Shown piece by piece: positions 35,793 to 40,224 of a DNA stretch of 40,224 nt. Position 1 is the stretch's first letter, and each line of letters starts with the position of its first letter. The DNA is taken from positions 1 through 40,224 of the forward strand of contig CANJOB010000007.1 in assembly GCA_947475655.1 (NCBI GenBank), read 5' to 3'. The stretch is from Caulobacterales bacterium. GTDB lineage: Bacteria; Pseudomonadota; Alphaproteobacteria; Caulobacterales; Caulobacteraceae. The notes below the pieces were generated by a model. It saw nothing but the letters and a program-made list of their open reading frames with translations. It was not told the origin of the DNA and did no database searches. Both the position numbers and the translations under genes were made by a program.

Positions 35793-36516
35793 CGGCGATG
35801 GCCAGGGCTTCTGCCGGGTCGATCTTACCAAGATAGAGCGCCCTGCCGAGGATGGCGCCCGAGGCCGGGCGCCTTTCCCTTGTAGACTTCAAGTCGCGGA
35901 TATCCTGCACACTTGCCAGGCCCCCGGAGGCGATGACGGGGATATCGACAGCGCCGGCCAGGGCGAGCGTAGCCTCAATGTTCAGGCCGGTCAGGGCGCC
36001 GTCGCGGGCGATGTCAGTGAAGACGATGGCCGCCACTCCGGCATCCTCGAACTTGCGCGCCAGATCGATGGCCGAGACGGTGGAGGTCTCGACCCAGCCT
36101 TCGGTGGCCACCATGCCGTCGCGGGCGTCGATACCGACGACGATCCGGCCATCAAACTCCTTGGCCGCCTGTTTGACCAACTGCGGATCACGCAGGGCGA
36201 TCGTGCCCAAGATTACCCGCGCGATCCCGGCGTCGAGCCAGGTCTCGATGTTCTCGAGCGTCCGGATGCCGCCGCCCAGCTGGACGGGCATTCCGCCCAC
36301 GGCTGCCAGGATCGCCTCCACCGCCGGACGGTTGGCGGTCGCCCCTTCGATGGCGCCGTTGAGGTCGACCACGTGCAAATGCCGGAAGCCCGCCGCCTTG
36401 AAACGCGCGGCCTGATCGGCGGGGCTGTTGTTGAACACCGTCACCCTGTCCATGTCGCCGTGCAGCAGGCGCACGCACTGGCCGTCCTTCAAATCGATGG
36501 CGGGGTACAGGATCAC
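35785..36516 (-). CDS. hisA: ProFAR isomerase HisA
   Basis: 243-residue barrel: [20 protein letters not shown] with the catalytic Asp, [30 protein letters not shown]. It opens the ribose ring of ProFAR. The start is decided by the ribosome-binding site: GTG at 36514-36516 overlaps the hisH stop (GTGA) and has GGAG 8 bases upstream, whereas the GTG three codons earlier would overlap the GGAG itself. This gives the usual family length. Confidence 0.95.
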   Translation of the reverse strand: MILYPAIDLKDGQCVRLLHGDMDRVTVFNNSPADQAARFKAAGFRHLHVVDLNGAIEGATANRPAVEAILAAVGGMPVQLGGGIRTLENIETWLDAGIARVILGTIALRDPQLVKQAAKEFDGRIVVGIDARDGMVATEGWVETSTVSAIDLARKFEDAGVAAIVFTDIARDGALTGLNIEATLALAGAVDIPVIASGGLASVQDIRDLKSTRERRPASGAILGRALYLGKIDPAEALAIADA

Positions 36517-37145
36517 GGCTTCCACTCCAGGAAGTTGGTTAGCAGCTTGAGGCCATTGGCCTGGCTCTTCTCCGGGTGGAACTGCACCCCGGCGACATTG
36601 CTCCGGGCCACGACCGCGGCGAAGGTCCCGCCGTGATCGGTGCTGGCCACCACGGTCGACGGGTCCTCGGGATAGAAAGCGTAGGAATGGGTGAAATACA
36701 TGTGCGGCTGGTCGGGCAGGCCGGCCAGCAGCGGATGGGCCGATCCGCTCAAGGCATTCCAGCCCATGTGCGGAATCTTGAAGCTGTCGTCGCTGGGGGT
36801 GAGTAGCCGCACCTCGCCGCCGATCCAGTCGAGGCCTTGGGTGACGGCGAACTCCAGCCCACGCGTGGCCAGCAGCTGCATGCCGACGCAGATGCCCAGA
36901 AACGGCGCGCCGCGCGACCTCACCGCTTCGTTCATCGCCTCGACCAGGCCGTCGCGTTCCCGCAACGCGCCCATGCAGGCGGCGAAGGCCCCGACGCCGG
37001 GCAGGACGATGCGGTCGGCCCGCGCCACCACGGCGGGGTCGTCGGAAACGATGACGCGCGCGGGATCGCCCGCCGCCACGGCAAGCGCCTTGGCCGCCGA
37101 GGGCAGGTTCCCCGAGCCGTAGTCGATCAGGACGACGCTGGACAT
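36513..37145 (-). CDS. hisH: Imidazole glycerol phosphate synthase, glutaminase subunit HisH
   Basis: 210 residues of class I amidotransferase: [22 protein letters not shown], nucleophile Cys86 in [11 protein letters not shown], and GVQFHPEKS with the His-Glu pair. It supplies ammonia to HisF. It lies 5 bases after hisB and overlaps hisA by 4 bases. Confidence 0.96.
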   Translation of the reverse strand: MSSVVLIDYGSGNLPSAAKALAVAAGDPARVIVSDDPAVVARADRIVLPGVGAFAACMGALRERDGLVEAMNEAVRSRGAPFLGICVGMQLLATRGLEFAVTQGLDWIGGEVRLLTPSDDSFKIPHMGWNALSGSAHPLLAGLPDQPHMYFTHSYAFYPEDPSTVVASTDHGGTFAAVVARSNVAGVQFHPEKSQANGLKLLTNFLEWKP

Positions 37146-37150
37146 CGGTC

Positions 37151-37741
37151 CTACAGGACGCCCTTGGTCGAGGGGGCCTGTCCCATGGTCTTGGGGTCCA
37201 GCTCCACCGCTTGCCGCAGCGCCCGGGCCAGTGCCTTGAAGCCGCTCTCGGCGATGTGGTGGCTGTTGGTCCCGTACAGGGTTTCCAGGTGCACGCAGGC
37301 GCCGCAGTTCATGGCGAAGGCGTGGTGGAATTCCTTGAGCAGCTCGGTGTCCATGTCGCCGACCTTGGGGGTCTTGAACTCGACCTTCCAGATCAGATAG
37401 GCGCGGTTGGACAGGTCCAGGGCGCAGCGGCTCAGGGTCTCGTCCATCGGGATATAGGCGCTGCCGAAACGGCGGATGCCCTTGAACCCGTCCAGCGCCT
37501 TTGCCACGGCCTGGCCGATGACGATGCCGGTGTCCTCGACGGTGTGGTGCATGTCGATGTGCAAGTCGCCCTTGGTGTCGACGGTCATGTCGAAACCGCC
37601 GTGACGGGCGAAGCTCTCCAGCATGTGGTCGAAGAAGCCCACGCCGGTGGAGACGGTCGATTGACCGGTCCCGTCCAGGTCGATGGTGACCCGGATCTGG
37701 GTCTCCTTGGTTTCGCGGACGACGGTCGCCGTGCGGGACAT
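37151..37741 (-). CDS. hisB: Imidazoleglycerol-phosphate dehydratase
   Basis: 196 residues, monofunctional type. The duplicated metal-binding motifs [33 protein letters not shown]-type [15 protein letters not shown] and [15 protein letters not shown] are present. It dehydrates IGP to imidazole acetol phosphate. ATG at 37741 with GGAAA 7 bases upstream; a TTG two codons upstream is less likely. The kinase gene ends 12 bases upstream, so hisB is probably second in this operon. Confidence 0.96.
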   Translation of the reverse strand: MSRTATVVRETKETQIRVTIDLDGTGQSTVSTGVGFFDHMLESFARHGGFDMTVDTKGDLHIDMHHTVEDTGIVIGQAVAKALDGFKGIRRFGSAYIPMDETLSRCALDLSNRAYLIWKVEFKTPKVGDMDTELLKEFHHAFAMNCGACVHLETLYGTNSHHIAESGFKALARALRQAVELDPKTMGQAPSTKGVL

Positions 37742-37753
37742 GCTCAACTTTCC

Positions 37754-38740
37754 TTACAGGCCCGAGGCGGCGGCGAGGTCTTTCAGCGAGACCTGTGGCC
37801 GGGGGCCGACGTGCGAGATCACTTCGGCGGCGGCGACGCCGCCCAGCTTGGCGCAGATTTCCAGCGGGCGGCCCTGCGCCAGGCCGAACAGGAACCCTGC
37901 CGCGTATTGGTCGCCAGCGCCGGTCGTGTCCACGACTTTTTCGATCGGGGCGGCGGGGACCGAGAAGGTTTCACCGGCGGCGATGACCATGGAGCCCGCC
38001 GCGCCGCGCGTGACAGCGGCGAGCTTCACCTCTCCGCCGAGGGTGCGCACGGCGGAGTCGAAATCGGTCTCGTACAGCGACTTGACCTCGTCCTCATTGG
38101 CGAAGACCAGGTCAACCTGTGTGCGCAGGAACTCGCGCAGGGCGCCGCGGTGGCGGTCGACCATGAAGCTGTCGGACAGGGTGAAGGCGATGGTCCGGCC
38201 ATTGGCGCGCGCCAGGCCCGAGGCCTTGGCGAAGGCGCGGCGCGCTTCGGCCAGGTCGAACAGATAGCCCTCCAGATAGACCACGGCGGCCTGTTCGATC
38301 AGGGCCGGCTCGATATCGTCGGCCACCAGTTCGTTGGCGGCGCCCAGGAAGGTGCACATGGTGCGCTGGCCGTCCGGGGTGACGTTGATCAGGCTGCGGC
38401 CGCTGGACGGCCCGCCGATCAGGGGCGCCACGTCGAAATGGACGCCGATGGCCTGGATGTCGTGGGCGAAGATCTCGCCGAGCTGATCGTCGGCCACCTT
38501 GCCGATGAAGGCGGCGCGGCCGCCCAAGGAGGCGATGCCGGCCATTGTGTTGCCGGCCGACCCGCCGGAGGTCTCCACCGCCTGGCCCATGCGGGTATAG
38601 AGCGAGGCGCCGAAATCCTGGCTGACCAGCTGCATCGAACCCTTGGTCAGGCCCTCAACGGTCAGAAAGCTGTCCTCGCAACGGGCGATCACGTCGACGA
38701 TGGCGTTGCCGACAGCGGTGACGTCGAAACGGGCGGTCAT
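37754..38740 (-). CDS. PfkB-family carbohydrate/adenosine kinase
   Basis: 328 residues of the ribokinase/PfkB family: VGNAIVDVIARCED, the first signature GGSAGNTMAGIASLGGRAAFIGKVADD (split GGSAGNTMAGIASLGG and AAFIGKVADD), and the C-terminal anion-hole motif DTTGAGDQYAAGFLFGL with the catalytic Asp. Best fit is the alphaproteobacterial adenosine kinase subgroup (ATP plus adenosine gives AMP), but ribose, fructose or nucleoside substrates cannot be excluded. It leads the his operon and is divergent from the unknown gene at 38811, with 70 bases of shared promoter region. Confidence 0.9.
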   Translation of the reverse strand: MTARFDVTAVGNAIVDVIARCEDSFLTVEGLTKGSMQLVSQDFGASLYTRMGQAVETSGGSAGNTMAGIASLGGRAAFIGKVADDQLGEIFAHDIQAIGVHFDVAPLIGGPSSGRSLINVTPDGQRTMCTFLGAANELVADDIEPALIEQAAVVYLEGYLFDLAEARRAFAKASGLARANGRTIAFTLSDSFMVDRHRGALREFLRTQVDLVFANEDEVKSLYETDFDSAVRTLGGEVKLAAVTRGAAGSMVIAAGETFSVPAAPIEKVVDTTGAGDQYAAGFLFGLAQGRPLEICAKLGGVAAAEVISHVGPRPQVSLKDLAAASGL

Positions 38741-38810
38741 TCCATATCCTTGCGCGGCGTTAGGTCAGCCGGAGTATAGGAATAGGACGGAAACGAGAAG
38801 GCGGGGAGCC

Positions 38811-39305
38811 ATGACGCTGCAGGATGCGTCCAATATCGCCTCGGTGATCAGCGCCGTGGCGGTGGTGATCTCCCTGATCTACGTCGGCATAGAAATCCGC
38901 CACAACAGCCGGGTGGTGCAGCTGGCGACCCAGCAGACCCAGGCCGATTCGACCACCAACTACCTGATCCCGATCGCCCTCGACCCGGTGTTCGGCGACA
39001 TCGCCGGCCGCGCCCTGGCGGGGGAGACGCTCACGCCGCTGGATCACCTGCGGCTGGGGCTGATGATGAACGGGGTCTTCGCCCAGTTCCAGGCCGGGTA
39101 CGAGGCGGTGCAATCCAACCCCAAGGCGCTGAGGTCCTGGTGGGCCTACCGCGAGGAATCCCTGGCCAGCTGGCTGTTGAACCCGATCTTCCAGGCCTGG
39201 TGGCGCTCCGACCGGCATCTGTTCTCTGACGGCTTCGCCGCCCTGGTCGACCGCAAGCTCGACGAGATCGCCGCCACCCAGCGCGCCGGAGCGGCGCCTC
39301 AGTAG
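38811..39305 (+). CDS. Membrane-anchored protein of unknown function
   Basis: 164 residues with one N-terminal hydrophobic helix (about 7-25: NIASVISAVAVVISLIYVGI) followed by EIRHNSRVVQLATQQTQAD and a soluble, mostly helical remainder rich in Trp (SWWAYREESLASWLLNPIFQAWW). Proteins with this N-terminal pattern are widespread, but I do not recognise a function. GGGGAG precedes the ATG closely. The last 7 bases overlap the convergent nth gene. Confidence 0.75.
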   Translation: MTLQDASNIASVISAVAVVISLIYVGIEIRHNSRVVQLATQQTQADSTTNYLIPIALDPVFGDIAGRALAGETLTPLDHLRLGLMMNGVFAQFQAGYEAVQSNPKALRSWWAYREESLASWLLNPIFQAWWRSDRHLFSDGFAALVDRKLDEIAATQRAGAAPQ

Positions 39306-39961
39306 AACAGGTCGCGCGACGGGCAGAGGTCGGCGATCAGGCACTCCGGGCATTTGGGCTTGCGGGCGACGCAGGTGTAGCGGCCGTGCAGGATCAGCCA
39401 GTGATGGGCGCGGGTGAGGTAGGGCGCCGGAATGATGGCGGTCAGCTCGGCCTCCACCGCGTCCGGCGTCTTGGCGGTCGAGAGTTTCAGCCGGTGCGAA
39501 ACGCGGAAGACGTGGGTGTCGACAGCGATGGCCGGCTCGATCCCCAGCTCGTTCAGCACCACGCTGGCGGTCTTGCGCCCCACGCCGGGTAGGGCCTGCA
39601 GCGCCTCGCGGCCCAGCGGAACCTCACCGCCGTGCTGTTCGACCAGGATGCGCGACATCTCGATCAGCCGCGCCGCCTTGCCGCGATAGAGGCCGATACT
39701 GCTGATGTAGGGGATCAGCCGCTCGACCCCCAGATCGAGCATGGCCTGCGGCGTCGGGGCGATCGGGAACAGCCGGGCGGTGGCCTTATTGACCGAGATG
39801 TCGGTGGCCTGGGCCGACAGGGCCACGGCGCTGACCAGTTCGAACGGCGAGCGGTAGTTCAGCTCGGTGCGGGGATGATCGGTCTTCGCCTCGAAACGCG
39901 AGAAAATCTCGGCGATGCGCGCCTTCTCCTTCGGCGAGCGGCGGTAGGACGTCTTGACCAT
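39299..39961 (-). CDS. nth: Endonuclease III (DNA glycosylase/AP lyase)
   Basis: 220 residues. Helix-hairpin-helix [15 protein letters not shown] with the catalytic Lys, AVDTHVFRV with the catalytic Asp, and the C-terminal 4Fe-4S ligands [17 protein letters not shown] (C-X6-C-X2-C-X5-C). It removes oxidised pyrimidines in base-excision repair, upstream of AP endonucleases such as XthA. It overlaps the unknown gene by 7 bases and is divergent from the MoeB/ThiF-type gene. Confidence 0.96.
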   Translation of the reverse strand: MVKTSYRRSPKEKARIAEIFSRFEAKTDHPRTELNYRSPFELVSAVALSAQATDISVNKATARLFPIAPTPQAMLDLGVERLIPYISSIGLYRGKAARLIEMSRILVEQHGGEVPLGREALQALPGVGRKTASVVLNELGIEPAIAVDTHVFRVSHRLKLSTAKTPDAVEAELTAIIPAPYLTRAHHWLILHGRYTCVARKPKCPECLIADLCPSRDLFY

Positions 39962-40017
39962 GCACGGCGACCATGACCGCCCTGGAAGCGGCGGCGCAAG
40001 TCTGCGAACTTCGCGCC

Positions 40018-40224
40018 ATGAGCTTTTCCCCCGACGAGGTCGACCGCTACGCTCGCCAGCTGGTGCTGCGCGAACTGGGCGGGCCGGGCCAGCAACGCTT
40101 GAAGGCCGCGCGTGTCGGCCTGGTCGGCGCCGGCGGGCTGGGCGCGCCGGCGGCCCTGTACCTGGCGGCGGCGGGGGTGGGGACCCTGCGCCTGATCGAT
40201 CCGGACACGGTGGCGATGTCGAAC
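40018..40224 (+). CDS. MoeB/ThiF/HesA-type adenylyltransferase (partial, 3' end outside window)
   Basis: The first 69 residues are visible and the frame runs off the edge. [20 protein letters not shown] is the typical MoeB/ThiF lead-in and [23 protein letters not shown] the nucleotide-binding GxGGxG loop. These E1-like enzymes adenylate the C-terminal Gly of MoaD or ThiS. ATG at 40018 is chosen by homology; an in-frame ATG at 39973 would add 15 residues. MoeB and ThiF cannot be told apart from this part. Confidence 0.85.
   Translation, partial: MSFSPDEVDRYARQLVLRELGGPGQQRLKAARVGLVGAGGLGAPAALYLAAAGVGTLRLIDPDTVAMSN

Noticed and set aside
36523-36525. Upstream GTG as the hisA start
   Set aside because: The putative ribosome-binding site GGAG would overlap the start codon itself; the GTG at 36516 has it at ideal spacing.
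39312-39325. GTCGCGCGACGGGC shared with the hisF-hisE gap (34974-34987)
   Set aside because: Within nth coding sequence, without the rest of the repeat core; most likely chance in GC-rich DNA.

Overview
The window is about 40 kb of GC-rich (roughly 70%) alphaproteobacterial chromosome. Gene content and order point to the family Caulobacteraceae (a Caulobacter- or Phenylobacterium-like organism); I cannot name the species. The clearest indicators are the block parB-parA-rsmG-mnmG-parS-mnmE, the block hemE-hemH-hemJ-rho, a non-coding region between hemE and the RP001-type kinase/phosphorylase gene, an NtrZ-like periplasmic protein, and small families typical of this group (DUF3126, DUF3576, DUF6489, DUF6065). 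Nearly everything is core genome. I see no insertion sequence, prophage, CRISPR array, tRNA or rRNA.

Layout. 1-2844: a partial DUF6065 gene, a YbaK-type tRNA editing protein, a CnoX-type thioredoxin/TPR protein, a Lon-N domain protein and a Trm112-like protein. 2845-2970: an inverted pair of palindromic repeats. 2971-11015: a UbiH-type monooxygenase, ftsK, lolA, a possible small RNA with a good terminator, xthA, an orphan OmpR-type regulator, an L,D-transpeptidase, a YggS-type PLP protein and a ThiE-like protein. 11005-16767: ntrZ-like gene, DUF3576 lipoprotein, leuS-lptE-holA (with a composite palindromic repeat before holA) and DUF3126. 16768-27534: all genes on the minus strand, namely parB, parA, rsmG, mnmG, two perfect parS sites, mnmE, DUF6489, GST, rho, hemJ, hemH, hemE.

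27535-27965 is the predicted chromosomal replication origin (Cori type). It has a perfect CtrA box, a consensus-like DnaA box abutting a weaker one, further G-box/W-box-like motifs and an A+T-rich patch, and gene orientation flips here from all-minus to all-plus. 27966-31613 is a tightly coupled plus-strand operon: RP001-type regulatory protein, maf, aroE, coaE, dnaQ. Then come secB (minus), the Tim44-like/mltA/smr operon (plus), the minus-strand histidine operon pfkB-type kinase-hisB-hisH-hisA-hisF-hisE, an unknown membrane-anchored protein, nth, and the start of a MoeB/ThiF-type E1-like gene cut by the window edge.

How it fits together: the centre of the window is a replication-segregation hub. 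The origin, ParA/ParB and parS lie within about 11 kb, with ftsK, holA, dnaQ and xthA not far away. The most interesting signals are non-coding: the origin architecture, including a GANTC methylation site inside the CtrA box; the twin parS; a two-copy palindromic repeat family with compensating stems; and a long hairpin that buries the holA ribosome-binding site.
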